IMG/VR virus record: IMGVR_UViG_3300009192_000016 | Coordinates: 1 to 35,936 of that record | From: a virus | DNA: 35,936 bases | Strand: one strand, 5' to 3' | Shown here: one piece after another, positions 8,237 through 16,009 of the stretch | How the letters are laid out: the number at the start of each line of letters is the position of its first letter | Numbering within the stretch: the stretch's first letter is position 1 | The notes under the pieces: generated by a model | What the model saw: only the letters and a program-made list of their open reading frames with translations | Told to the model about the DNA's origin: nothing | Database searches by the model: none | Translations under genes and position numbers: made by a program

Positions 8237-8258
8237 CCGCCAGTTGGGGCTGACGGTC
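8237..8258 (+). other. Hairpin in the leader of the DUF6906 gene
   Basis: ACCGCCAG (8237-8244) and CTGACGGT (8251-8258) can pair with one mismatch around a 6-nt loop. There is no T-run after it, so it is not a standard terminator. It may be a processing or attenuation structure. Confidence 0.35.
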
Positions 8259-8321
8259 CAATAAAAACACATGTTGAGGTCATTATAGCATGAATTGATT
8301 TTGTGTAAAGGAGGGACAAGC

Positions 8322-8477
8322 GTGAAGAACGGTAAGAAGCCAAATAAACGTGAAAAGATTCATATTCAGTTATTCAGTTTAAATCCAGAACATTGGTTGA
8401 TTTTTAAGAAAGTAAATAAGGAATTGCACCTTGTACATCGTTTTACTGGTGCAACTCGTATGATTCCAAATTCATAG
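8322..8477 (+). CDS. DUF6906-family small phage protein, 51 aa
   Basis: The GTG at 8322 follows AAAGGAGGG. The protein MKNGKKPNKREKIHIQLFSL, then NPEHWLIFKK, then ELHLVHRFTGATRMIP fits the DUF6906 pattern found in many Bacillus phages. Function unknown; the basic N-terminus could bind nucleic acid. Confidence 0.7.
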   Translation: MKNGKKPNKREKIHIQLFSLNPEHWLIFKKVNKELHLVHRFTGATRMIPNS

Positions 8478-8496
8478 ATTAGGAGGGTACATATCA

Positions 8497-8811
8497 ATGA
8501 GTATTAAAGAAGTTGCTAAAGCTGTACAAGCTATACGTGAAGCAATAAACGAGCATGGAATTCTAAGTGTTCGCGGTAATGAAGTTCATCTCAGTAATGA
8601 AGTACTGGAATCATTGTTGGATGAATCTAAGGTTAAACCGTTAATTCTAAAACGTGGATCAAAGGATTTCCCTTATGAGGTTTCGTTTATCAGCAATAAT
8701 GAGACCTATTACTCTCTCTATACCTCTGAAAGAATGGAAGAGAAAATTGGAGGGATACCAAATGGTCGAAAATTCAATGGTAATCGGGAACCGTCAGGAT
8801 TCTTCATTTAA
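8497..8811 (+). CDS. Hypothetical phage protein, 104 aa
   Basis: The ATG at 8497 follows AGGAGGG. The first half is helical (SIKEVAKAVQAIREAINEHG). The second half is beta-rich (PYEVSFISNNETYYSLYTSE). No family recognised. Its 3' end overlaps the next gene by about 50 bp. Confidence 0.65.
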   Translation: MSIKEVAKAVQAIREAINEHGILSVRGNEVHLSNEVLESLLDESKVKPLILKRGSKDFPYEVSFISNNETYYSLYTSERMEEKIGGIPNGRKFNGNREPSGFFI

Positions 8812-8962
8812 TAACGTTATGGATCATTGTCAAAGTTGTGGTAAAGAAATCTATTTTGGTGAAGAGTACCGTGATATTGACGGTGATTCCATTCATGATG
8901 AAACAGAATGCATCAAACAGTATATAGAGGAGCACTCCACAAAGAAAGTAGCTGGTAATTAA
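8762..8962 (+). CDS. Small zinc-finger-like phage protein
   Basis: The ATG at 8762 has a strong GGAGGG at 8749-8754 and gives 66 aa. An internal ATG at 8819 (47 aa) would avoid the overlap with the previous gene but lacks a site. The C-terminal part CQSCGKEIYFGEEYRDIDGD, then HDETECIKQY, carries Cys-X2-Cys plus a later His and Cys, as in small zinc-ribbon proteins of phage early regions. Function unknown. Its stop overlaps the next start by one base. Confidence 0.6.
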   Translation: MVENSMVIGNRQDSSFNNVMDHCQSCGKEIYFGEEYRDIDGDSIHDETECIKQYIEEHSTKKVAGN

Positions 8963-9153
8963 TGAATGCCGGAATTGAAGAATTAGAAAAGTCATTAAAT
9001 GTGGAACAACGCCGGTTAGGTGATTATCAACGAGATTTAGAAAGATTGACAGAAAAGAAACCAATTGTTGAACAAAATATCCTAGATATTGAAAGCAAAA
9101 TAAAGGACATTGAAGCTTCAATTTTTGTTCTAAAAAGCATGACGAAAGGGTGA
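8962..9153 (+). CDS. Short coiled-coil protein, 63 aa
   Basis: The start overlaps the preceding stop, so translation is coupled. Almost the whole protein is a charged heptad-like helix (ELEKSLNVEQRRLGDYQRDL, then LDIESKIKDIEASIFVLK), a predicted coiled coil. It immediately precedes the recombination ATPase, so it may be an accessory subunit, but this is inference. Confidence 0.65.
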   Translation: MNAGIEELEKSLNVEQRRLGDYQRDLERLTEKKPIVEQNILDIESKIKDIEASIFVLKSMTKG

Positions 9154-9157
9154 TTAG

Positions 9158-10084
9158 ATGTTTCAAGTAACAGAAGCGAAACGCGAAAAGATTAAAGCTG
9201 TCATTGGATTTATCGGATGTAGTGGATCCGGTAAAACAGGTAGTGCGTTAATTACAGCATTCGGAATGATGCAAGAAGCTTATCCTAATTTATCAGCAGA
9301 AGAATTGTGGAAGAAGATTGGCGTTATCGATACAGAACATGAGCGCTCAAAACTTCATGTAGGTCTTGTGTATGGAGAAGTAAAAATAGGGAATTTCCTT
9401 CATATTGACTTTAATGCACCGTACACAACCGAAAGATATAACCAAGCGGTTCAAGTTATGAAACAGGCTGGTGCTGAGGTACTTATTATCGATTCCTTAT
9501 CGCATAACTGGCAAGGAGAAGGCGGAATTGTAGAAACTCATGGTCAAATGTCCGGTAATTCATTTCAAAACTGGGGAAAATTATCCTCTGAAACTAACAA
9601 TTTAATAAAAACATTAACCCAGAACAATGTTCATATTTTAGCAACTTTACGAACTAAAACTGAGTATGTAGTTGAACCAGATGGAAATGGGAAAATGGCT
9701 CCACGTAAAGTTGGTACAAAGCCTGTACAGAAAGAAGAAATGGAATATGAATTTATGCTTAATTTTGTAATCGATATTGACCATGTAGCGGATACTTCAA
9801 AAGATAATACGCAAATGTTCGAAGGACATCCACAAAAGATTACTGCTGAAATAGGTCGTAAGCTGTATCAATGGCTTGAGTTGGGCATTGATGTGAAAGC
9901 TGAAGAAGAAAATAAAAGAAATAACCTTATTGCACAAATTAAAGAAATTGTTAATACCAGTGATGATGCAGCTAAGATGCTTTCCGAGATTGAATTTAAA
10001 ACTAGTCAAAAACTAGATGATTTCAATATGAAATTTTTAACCGTTGCTTTAGAAAGATTACAAGAGTTTAAGGGGGGGGAATAG
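9158..10084 (+). CDS. RecA-fold/AAA_24-type phage ATPase (recombination)
   Basis: This is a 308-aa protein. A Walker A loop GCSGSGKT lies at residues 20-27 and a Walker B strand VLIIDSL at about residues 107-113. A later LATLRTKTEYVVE segment fits a sensor strand. This is the phage nucleotide-binding/AAA_24 type often paired with a DUF669 protein and a primase-helicase, as here. Homologues are linked to recombination-dependent replication, perhaps as a Sak4-like annealase or recombinase. The last 70 or so residues are helical and charged. The gene ends at a run of eight G (10072-10079), which also forms the ribosome site of a small downstream frame. Confidence 0.8.
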   Translation: MFQVTEAKREKIKAVIGFIGCSGSGKTGSALITAFGMMQEAYPNLSAEELWKKIGVIDTEHERSKLHVGLVYGEVKIGNFLHIDFNAPYTTERYNQAVQVMKQAGAEVLIIDSLSHNWQGEGGIVETHGQMSGNSFQNWGKLSSETNNLIKTLTQNNVHILATLRTKTEYVVEPDGNGKMAPRKVGTKPVQKEEMEYEFMLNFVIDIDHVADTSKDNTQMFEGHPQKITAEIGRKLYQWLELGIDVKAEEENKRNNLIAQIKEIVNTSDDAAKMLSEIEFKTSQKLDDFNMKFLTVALERLQEFKGGE

Positions 10085-10085
10085 G

Positions 10086-10238
10086 CTGGAAATCTCAATA
10101 TCGTTTGGGCAAGGAGAAAAAGAAGCAAGAGAAGCATCTAAAGTTTTAAGGGCCTTAATAGTAGAGCATGGTTTTACACGTAGAAAAGATTTAGAGAAAA
10201 CAATAGGTGAAGTAATTGTAACTAAGGAGGAAAAATAA
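10086..10238 (+). CDS. Possible 50-aa protein with CTG start
   Basis: The frame has no ATG, GTG or TTG near its 5' end, but a CTG at 10086 sits 6 nt after the G8 run. The product LEISISFGQGEKEAREASKV, then LRALIVEHGFTRRKDLEKTI, reads like a real helical protein. Its stop overlaps the start of the DUF669 gene by one base, like other junctions in this operon. Alternatives are a +1 frameshift at the G8 run that would fuse it to the ATPase, or a decayed start codon. Confidence 0.45.
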   Translation: MEISISFGQGEKEAREASKVLRALIVEHGFTRRKDLEKTIGEVIVTKEEK

Positions 10239-10672
10239 TGTTTAAAGTAGATCACAGTCAAGCGGCAGAAATTGAGGTAATTAAACCAGGTGAATATGAA
10301 GTAACGGTTGTTAATTATGAATTAAAGCGAGCAGAGTCAGGTAATAACCGAGTGGTCGTTGATTATGAAATTCGAAGTGATGTGGATCAACAATTCCAAG
10401 GTCAAAAGATTTTATTTGATAATTTCACAGTTGCAGAAAAAGCAATGTGGCGATTCCAAGCAGCTTCAAAGGCAGCGCAATTCCCAGATGGAATGCAATT
10501 TGGTAGCTATAAAGAATGGGCTGATACATTCCTTAACAAATCATTGCGATTAGTAGTAGGTGAACGTGAGTATAACGGTAAAAAATATCCGCAAGTAAAT
10601 GGGTTTAAGGTATCTAAAGTAGCACCTCCAAATACCAACATTGATATTTCAGATGATGATGTACCATTCTAA
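10238..10672 (+). CDS. DUF669 protein, SSB-like replication factor
   Basis: This 144-aa protein starts at ATG after AAGGAGG. The beta-rich body (KPGEYEVTVVNYELKRAESG, then VVVDYEIRSD, then ILFDNFTV) fits DUF669. The C-terminus DISDDDVPF copies the acidic Asp-Asp-(Ile/Val)-Pro-Phe tail by which bacterial SSB recruits partners. Together with its place between the ATPase and the primase-helicase, this supports a single-strand DNA-binding role, though DUF669 is not formally an SSB family. Confidence 0.82.
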   Translation: MFKVDHSQAAEIEVIKPGEYEVTVVNYELKRAESGNNRVVVDYEIRSDVDQQFQGQKILFDNFTVAEKAMWRFQAASKAAQFPDGMQFGSYKEWADTFLNKSLRLVVGEREYNGKKYPQVNGFKVSKVAPPNTNIDISDDDVPF

Positions 10673-10697
10673 GAACTAATTAAAAGATTCAAATAGG

Positions 10698-10732
10698 AGG
10701 GAGCTGCTAAGGGCTCCCTTTTCCAAAGGGAG
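10698..10732 (+). promoter_or_regulatory. Two mutually exclusive hairpins before the primase gene
   Basis: AGGGAGC (10698-10704) can pair with GCTCCCT (10713-10719), followed by a short U run. Alternatively CTCCCTTT (10714-10721) pairs perfectly with AAAGGGAG (10725-10732), which contains the primase ribosome site. The shared middle arm means only one can form. The first resembles a weak terminator; the second would hide the ribosome site. Confidence 0.5.
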
Positions 10733-10740
10733 AAAATCAA

Positions 10741-13128
10741 ATGAGATATAAATTTAATCAAATACCGACAGAGCTTAAAAACACTCCTCATTGGATCTTA
10801 TGGCGATCAGAAATAAGAGATGGTAAGAAAACGAAAGTTCCTTATCAAATCAATGGGGAAATGGCTCAATCGAATAATAAACGGAGCTGGTCGACGTTTC
10901 CAACAATCATAAAGTTCTATGAAAAAGGTGGATATGATGGAATTGGGTTTATGTTTTCTAAAGATGATCCATTTGTAGGGATAGACATCGACCATTGTAT
11001 TCAAGAGGGTGCACTTACAGACTTAGCGGAAGATGTCATTGAGACATTAAATAGTTACACGGAATATTCTCCGAGTGGTGACGGCATCCACATCATTGCA
11101 AAAGGGACGCTACCACTTAAAGGACCAGGTACAGGCCGTAAAAATGTAGACCTTGGTTTGGAAGTATATAGGCATGGACGATATTTCACTTTCACTGGGG
11201 ATTGTTTAGATCAAGTTCCTGTGGAAGATAGAACGGAAGAATTGAAAGTTTTATTTGAGAAGTATTTGAAAGAAAAGCCAAAACCTAAAAAAAAGCAAAG
11301 CACTAATTCATTCGAACGAGAAGATATTACTAGTCTATCGAATGCAGAATTGTGGGAGCGGATGTTTGATAGTAAAAGTGGTGCAGCCATTAAAGATTTA
11401 TTCCAGGGCATGTTGATTAACGGTGATCATTCTTCAACTGATATGGCCTTATGTAATCATTTAGCATTTTGGACTGATAAAGATTCAGCAAAGATGGATT
11501 CAATGTTTAGAGAGTCTTCTTTACTTCGTGAGAAGTGGGACACCCCTCATTCTAGTGATGGCCGTACATATGGGCAAATGACAATTGATACAGCAATTCT
11601 TTCAACTCCTTCCACAATAGCTGATTACGAACCACCTGAAGAGAAAAAGTATGAGGTTTATATTTCAGATAACTCAATTGAAGAAACTGAGGAAATTATC
11701 GATGAAGCACCAAAGTTTCATTTAACTGAGTTAGGGAATGCAGAACGTATTGCATATTATCATGGCGAAAATGTTCGGTACTGTAACGAGTTGGAATGGC
11801 TCATATGGAACGGTAAGCATTGGCATGAAGATAGTAAGAGACAGATTGAAGCTATCACGGCCAAAACACTTAGAGCCATATATGGAGAAGCGAAAGCTAC
11901 AGAAGATAAATACCAATCAAAGATGTTACATGATTGGGCTAAGAAATGTGAAAGACGGACAATAAGAATAAATAGCATATTGGATGTGAGACCGATGGTA
12001 TCAGTTAAAAAGAAAGAATTAGATTCTCATAGTTTTCTATTTAATTGTGATAACGGAGTTATTGATTTAAAGACTGGTGAATTATTACCGCATGATCGTG
12101 ACTTGCTATTAACAAAAATTTCACCAATCAAGTATGACAAAAATGCTGACTGTCCAAACTGGAAGGCCTTCATGGAAAGTATTTTTAAAAAACATACCGG
12201 TGAATCGGATCATGAACTCATTAATTACTTACAAAAAGCAATCGGTTATTCATTAACTGGTGTAACAAAAGAGCAAGTAATGTTTTTCTTATTCGGTAAT
12301 GGACGAAATGGTAAATCTACTTTTATTAACATCATTCAAGATCTACTTGGTGATTATGGAAGGCAGACAAATAGTGACACGTTCTTGAAGAAGAGAAATG
12401 ATTCAGGAATCAATAATGATGTGGCCCGACTTGATGGAGCCCGTTTTGTCTCAGCTGTTGAGAGTGAAGAGGGGCAACAATTATCTGAAGCCCTGGTTAA
12501 GCAAATTACTGGTGGAGAAAAGATGTCAGCTCGTTTCTTACGCCAGGAATACTTTGAATTTACACCAGAGTTTAAAGTGTTCTTCACTACAAACCATAAG
12601 CCAATTGTTAAAGGTTCAGATGAAGGTATTTGGAGAAGGATTATGCTTATTCCATTTACCGTAACGATTCCGAAAGACAAGATTGATTATGATCTACCGG
12701 ATAAATTAGCAAAAGAAATGCCGGGTGTTTTGCGTTGGGCTGTTGAGGGCTGCATGAAGTGGCAGGCCGAAGGGTTGCGTGCTCCTGGAGCCGTAAAAGC
12801 AGCGACAGCCGAATATCGTGAAGATATGGATATATTGGCACCTTTCATTGATGAAAATTGTACGGTACATCCTACAGAGAGAATTGAAGCAAAGCTACTA
12901 TATGAAAATTATACAAAGTGGTGTTATCAAAATAATGAACTGGATTTAAAGAACCGTGCCTTTTATCGCCAATTAGAAATACGTGGTTTTAAAAAAGAAA
13001 AAGGTGCGAAGAATAGAACTTTCATTATTGGCATGACATTAAATAATCATGCTAGTACGAGTTTGTTTTCAACAGACGATAAAAAAGAAGAAAGTAACAT
13101 AACTCCTATAAATAGGAAAAAGATTTGA
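10741..13128 (+). CDS. Primase-helicase (AEP primase + D5/P4-type SF3 helicase)
   Basis: This 795-aa protein starts at ATG 8 nt after GGGAG. The N-terminal archaeo-eukaryotic primase-like domain shows VGIDID (Asp82, Asp84) and a later SPSGDGIHII motif with His117, the catalytic layout of bifunctional primase-polymerases. A linker follows, then the D5 N-terminal region. The SF3 helicase domain has Walker A FGNGRNGKST at about residues 518-527, then RFVSAVESEEG and the conserved sensor strand KVFFTTNHKP with GIWRR. A C-terminal winged-helix region (LLYENYTKWCYQNNELDLKN) completes it. It should prime and unwind at the phage origin. The iteron segment directly downstream is a likely target. Confidence 0.93.
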   Translation: MRYKFNQIPTELKNTPHWILWRSEIRDGKKTKVPYQINGEMAQSNNKRSWSTFPTIIKFYEKGGYDGIGFMFSKDDPFVGIDIDHCIQEGALTDLAEDVIETLNSYTEYSPSGDGIHIIAKGTLPLKGPGTGRKNVDLGLEVYRHGRYFTFTGDCLDQVPVEDRTEELKVLFEKYLKEKPKPKKKQSTNSFEREDITSLSNAELWERMFDSKSGAAIKDLFQGMLINGDHSSTDMALCNHLAFWTDKDSAKMDSMFRESSLLREKWDTPHSSDGRTYGQMTIDTAILSTPSTIADYEPPEEKKYEVYISDNSIEETEEIIDEAPKFHLTELGNAERIAYYHGENVRYCNELEWLIWNGKHWHEDSKRQIEAITAKTLRAIYGEAKATEDKYQSKMLHDWAKKCERRTIRINSILDVRPMVSVKKKELDSHSFLFNCDNGVIDLKTGELLPHDRDLLLTKISPIKYDKNADCPNWKAFMESIFKKHTGESDHELINYLQKAIGYSLTGVTKEQVMFFLFGNGRNGKSTFINIIQDLLGDYGRQTNSDTFLKKRNDSGINNDVARLDGARFVSAVESEEGQQLSEALVKQITGGEKMSARFLRQEYFEFTPEFKVFFTTNHKPIVKGSDEGIWRRIMLIPFTVTIPKDKIDYDLPDKLAKEMPGVLRWAVEGCMKWQAEGLRAPGAVKAATAEYREDMDILAPFIDENCTVHPTERIEAKLLYENYTKWCYQNNELDLKNRAFYRQLEIRGFKKEKGAKNRTFIIGMTLNNHASTSLFSTDDKKEESNITPINRKKI

Positions 13129-13132
13129 TGTT

Positions 13133-13404
13133 GGGTTACTAAAGGGTTACTGAACTTATTTTTTAATAACCCATATAAACGTTGTAATATCAATGGTTTA
13201 CAGTATATGGGTTACTAAGGTTACTGAGTTTCCTATAACAGCCTATAAGAAAATAAATAAATAAAAAATAATATATATATAGGGCTTTAATAGAAAAACG
13301 GGTAACTTTAGTAACCTTGATAATCCAAATGAGTCTTGGGCCCTTGGTATGACTGGTTTTGTAGAGGGTTACTGAATTAAAAACTTAGTAACCCTCGATA
13401 ACCC
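13133..13404. other. Candidate phage replication origin with GGGTTACT iterons
   Basis: Direct copies of (G)GGTTACT lie at 13133-13140, 13144-13151, 13209-13216, 13219-13225 and 13366-13373. Inverted copies (AGTAACC[C]) lie at 13310-13316 and 13387-13394. Degenerate inverted copies are at 13165-13172 and 13397-13404. Between the two clusters is a nearly pure A/T block (about 13232-13282), a plausible unwinding element. The pair 13364-13373/13387-13396 forms a perfect 10-bp stem. No gene fits here. Position immediately after the primase-helicase supports an origin; a complex attenuator is the main alternative. Confidence 0.6.
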
Positions 13405-13425
13405 TTTTAGAAAAAGAGGTGTAAT

Positions 13426-13860
13426 ATGCATCCAAAACAGATATGCGCTGATGTTCAATCAATGGGAGCAAAGTTCGTTCTTGATAGAAATCATTTATAT
13501 ATTGAAAATCATGAAAAGATTGCTCCTGAAATTGAATCAGTTATTAAAGAATACAAGCTACGGATTATTAAATATTTGCAAGGTAATTATTCAGACCAAG
13601 ATCATGCAGTAAAACAAACGATAGATAAAATTATTAATTTTTTTATCGGTGTTGAACAGGACATGAATCCAAAAATTAATGATTGGTTTAACAATGACGA
13701 AGCCGCTGCAAGGTTGGTTATGGAATTAACATTAAACTTTTCGCTTAATGGCTGGTTATATGTAAAAGAATCTGTGGCCAACTATGAAAATAAATTAACG
13801 GACGAGCTTTCGCAGGAAATATTCAATCGTGCAATGTCGCACTTTAGGAAGGTGAAATAA
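13426..13860 (+). CDS. Phage protein with TubC_N-like N-terminus
   Basis: This 144-aa protein starts at ATG after AGAGGTG. The first 50 residues (ICADVQSMGAKFVLDRNHLY, then EIESVIKEYKLRIIKYLQG) resemble the small TubC_N docking fold: helix, beta hairpin, two helices. Such a domain also occurs in many plasmid and phage replication-region proteins. The rest is helical and unrecognised. Its stop is followed directly by the ERCC4 nuclease start, so they are co-translated. Confidence 0.65.
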   Translation: MHPKQICADVQSMGAKFVLDRNHLYIENHEKIAPEIESVIKEYKLRIIKYLQGNYSDQDHAVKQTIDKIINFFIGVEQDMNPKINDWFNNDEAAARLVMELTLNFSLNGWLYVKESVANYENKLTDELSQEIFNRAMSHFRKVK

Positions 13861-14400
13861 ATGCCAGCAATTCATTATCGATATTCAGAAAAGGAATTGA
13901 AGGAAATACTGGATACATTAGAAATCATGGTGGATACAAGAGAACAGAAAAATCAGCATGTACTTGATTATTTCCGTAAAAAGAATGTTCCATTTAGACT
14001 TAGAAAAATTGATACGGCCGATTATTCAGCGGTAATCCCTAAGAATCCTGAAATGGGCATAACAAGAGATATTTACTTAAGTGCTGGGGTAGAAAGAAAA
14101 AATGGTGTAGATGAATTAGTTCAATCGATTAAAGACCGTACAAGATTTGAAAATGAATTGATTCGTGCTGCTAAACATCCATTTGTTCTACTTGTGGAAG
14201 ATCTACAAGGCTATCACAAAATATTAAAAGGTGAGTACCGAAGTCAATATAAACCAGAAGCATTACTGGGTAGTTTAAAAACATTTGAAGTGCGATATGG
14301 ATTTTCGACAGTATTTATTGAGCCAGCTACAACCGGTAATTACATATATCATCATTTCTTATACATGGCCCGTGAATATCTGAAGAAGGGCGTTATATGA
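13861..14400 (+). CDS. ERCC4-type (XPF/Mus81) nuclease
   Basis: This is a 179-aa protein. The catalytic set of the ERCC4 fold is visible: Asp25 in MVDTREQ, Asp51 in IDTADYS and the ERK triad (78-80) in AGVERKNGVDEL. Then come a basic helix (IKDRTRFENELIRA) and the strand FVLLVEDL. The protein is a stand-alone nuclease domain without the tandem HhH of XPF, as in many phages. It likely cuts branched DNA during phage replication or recombination. It directly abuts the preceding gene. Confidence 0.88.
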   Translation: MPAIHYRYSEKELKEILDTLEIMVDTREQKNQHVLDYFRKKNVPFRLRKIDTADYSAVIPKNPEMGITRDIYLSAGVERKNGVDELVQSIKDRTRFENELIRAAKHPFVLLVEDLQGYHKILKGEYRSQYKPEALLGSLKTFEVRYGFSTVFIEPATTGNYIYHHFLYMAREYLKKGVI

Positions 14401-14582
14401 TGAAAACTAAAGATTGAATATAATCGATAAGTTACGACATTAAAGTAGGTGTCATAATCACAATAATTTGAAGTTAATTTTCTTTCTTAATATAAATAGG
14501 TGTACAAGTGTTAAAACGTCTTAGAGAGGAAAATACACGTGTTTTACGAGGTTTATAGTTTTTAAGTAGAAAGTAAAGATAA

Positions 14583-14606
14583 AACCACCCTAAAAAGGAT
14601 GGTTGA
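14583..14606 (-). terminator. Terminator of the leftward 273-aa gene
   Basis: On the minus strand AACCATCC and GGGTGGTT pair around a short T-rich loop with one mismatch, followed by TTTAT. It may also stop rightward transcription. The rest of 14401-14611 holds no supported gene. Confidence 0.55.
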
Positions 14607-14611
14607 ATGTT

Positions 14612-15433
14612 TTATTTCTTAAGTTTTTCAGCAGTGGCTGCAATGAAAGTTCTAGCCGATTGAATTTTATTTTGCTTTTCAAGTTGATGAATTTTCTCAT
14701 CAAGTATTAATTCAATTACAAGTTTGACGTTTGGGAATAATTCTAAACATGTTTTTTCGTCTAATTCATGTATTCCTTTGCTTAAAATTCCATATAACTT
14801 TCTGTTTTCAACAAGAAAACTTGGAAGATAGGCTTTTAACATTAGTATTTTTTCATCCATCTTAGATCCTTGGAAAGCGGTATCGTTGAATGAATTATCT
14901 TTTTGTGCCTCTTGCCTACATTCTTCAATTAGATTTTCAAAAATTCTGCGTAGATAAACAAATGAACCAGCTCCGATGCCGTGGGAATATAATCCAATAG
15001 CCTTGGAAAAGTCACGATAGTCACTTTTTAGGATTTTTCGATATTTATCTATAGAATGTAATTCTAAAGATGCGATAGATGGAAATTGTCCGATTTTTGT
15101 TATCTTATCGTCAATAATCCTAAAGGTGAATGAATAGCAATGTGACGTATTTCTTTGACAATTGAATACTAAACTTAAAGGCGTTTGATAAGTATTTAAA
15201 ACATCCATTTTGTTAGTTAGATCTGAATGGATAGAATATTCCCGAGCACCTTGTCTTTTTGAAAATTTAAAGGTAGATTCTTGTTTGCATTCTACACAAT
15301 AACAATCGAATTGAATTTTAGTAGAGAATCTAAAAAGTTCTGCCAATTCACTAGCTATATCTTCGGTAAATGGAATAGGTTCATATAATCCGAGTTGTAA
15401 AAAAATATAATTAGGATCTATTATGTTTGACAT
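14612..15433 (-). CDS. Leftward accessory gene: Cys-pair N-terminus, DUF4145/HEPN-like C-terminus
   Basis: This 273-aa protein starts at ATG after AGAAAGGAAG. The N-terminal part has CYCVEC (Cys44, 46, 49) and CQRNTSHC (Cys92, 99), which could bind zinc. The C-terminal half is helical: SFVYLRRIFENLIEE, later LYGILSKGIHELDEKTCLEL, and VIELILDEKI. This recalls DUF4145 and other HEPN-like domains, many of which act in defence or toxin systems. It has its own promoter and terminator and opposes the surrounding lytic operon, the classic form of a lysogenic-conversion gene (moron). I infer expression from the dormant prophage, perhaps for phage exclusion. I do not recognise a characterised homologue. 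Confidence 0.7.
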   Translation of the reverse strand: MSNIIDPNYIFLQLGLYEPIPFTEDIASELAELFRFSTKIQFDCYCVECKQESTFKFSKRQGAREYSIHSDLTNKMDVLNTYQTPLSLVFNCQRNTSHCYSFTFRIIDDKITKIGQFPSIASLELHSIDKYRKILKSDYRDFSKAIGLYSHGIGAGSFVYLRRIFENLIEECRQEAQKDNSFNDTAFQGSKMDEKILMLKAYLPSFLVENRKLYGILSKGIHELDEKTCLELFPNVKLVIELILDEKIHQLEKQNKIQSARTFIAATAEKLKK

Positions 15434-15465
15434 GTTTTCTTCCTTTCTTGGGTGTTTTTACTGTT

Positions 15466-15495
15466 ATTATAGCAAATTTTAGAAGTTACAGTTAA
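15466..15495 (-). promoter_or_regulatory. Promoter of the leftward 273-aa gene
   Basis: On the minus strand a perfect TATAAT (15466-15471) lies 18 bp from TTAACT (15490-15495), about 32 bp upstream of the start. An imperfect inverted repeat, GTTAC-N9-GTAAC (15485-15503), overlaps the -35 and could be an operator. Confidence 0.65.
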
Positions 15496-15545
15496 AAAGT
15501 AACAATTAAAACAAAGAGTACTAAAAAGAAAGTAGGTGAATCATC

Positions 15546-15941
15546 ATTTTTGACTGGCTGAAAGACTATCAGAAATTAGAAGAAGATATTTCATTATTAG
15601 AGTATAACTTGGATAGAACAAAAGCTGAACTGAAACGCTGGATCAGTGGTGATTTACAAGATGTACGTTTAACTGCTGAATCAGAGGGTGCTAAGGTTGA
15701 AAAACGTCTTGAAGTAATCGAGCTTAACTTAGCATATAAGATGAACGAAATGCATAATTTATTGAAGTTGATTAGTGAATTTAAAGGATTAGAAAACAAG
15801 GTTGTAAAAATGAAGTATGTGGACGGAATGACATTAGAGGAAATAGCCGAGGATATGAATTATAGTTCTAGTTATATCTATAAGAAACATGCTGAGATTG
15901 TAAGGAGAATAAAGTTCGCTGAAAAACTTGCACTTTACTGA
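15546..15941 (+). CDS. Sigma-70 region 4-like late regulator with ATT start
   Basis: The reading frame is open from 15540, just after an in-frame TGA. It contains no ATG, GTG or TTG before a TTG at 15609, which would cut off a well-formed coiled-coil N-terminus. AGGTG at 15534-15538 is 7 nt from an ATT at 15546, which gives 131 aa starting (M)FDWLKDYQKLEEDISLLEY. The C-terminus KMKYVDGMTLEEIAEDMNYS, then SYIYKKHAEIVRRIKFA, is a sigma region 4-like helix-turn-helix. This matches the ArpU/RinA-like regulators that switch on late genes in Firmicute phages. It is followed by a terminator and then the packaging genes, where such a regulator is expected. Confidence 0.8.
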   Translation: MFDWLKDYQKLEEDISLLEYNLDRTKAELKRWISGDLQDVRLTAESEGAKVEKRLEVIELNLAYKMNEMHNLLKLISEFKGLENKVVKMKYVDGMTLEEIAEDMNYSSSYIYKKHAEIVRRIKFAEKLALY

Positions 15942-16009
15942 CACCCACCTTTATGAATGTTAACTCTTGAAAATATGAATTATAGTAATAACATAAGAAA
16001 TTGACGAAA

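Noticed and set aside
8804-9166. Minus-strand 120-aa hydrophobic open frame
   Set aside because: It is antisense to two well-supported small early genes. The apparent hydrophobicity comes from reading AT-rich coding DNA backwards.
10704-10750. Leader peptide from CTG at 10704 in the primase leader
   Set aside because: The only purine-rich site is 3 nt away, too close for initiation, and there is no standard start codon.
12354-12680. Minus-strand 108-aa open frame in the primase-helicase gene
   Set aside because: It is antisense to the conserved SF3 helicase domain and has no start context.
13133-13404. CRISPR array or tRNA-like structure
   Set aside because: Repeat units are only 7-8 bp, irregularly spaced and in both orientations. 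No cloverleaf can be drawn. An origin or regulatory array fits better.
14401-14421. Very short leader frame (MKTKD) after the ERCC4 nuclease
   Set aside because: It has only five or six codons and no regulatory structure downstream, so it is most likely chance.
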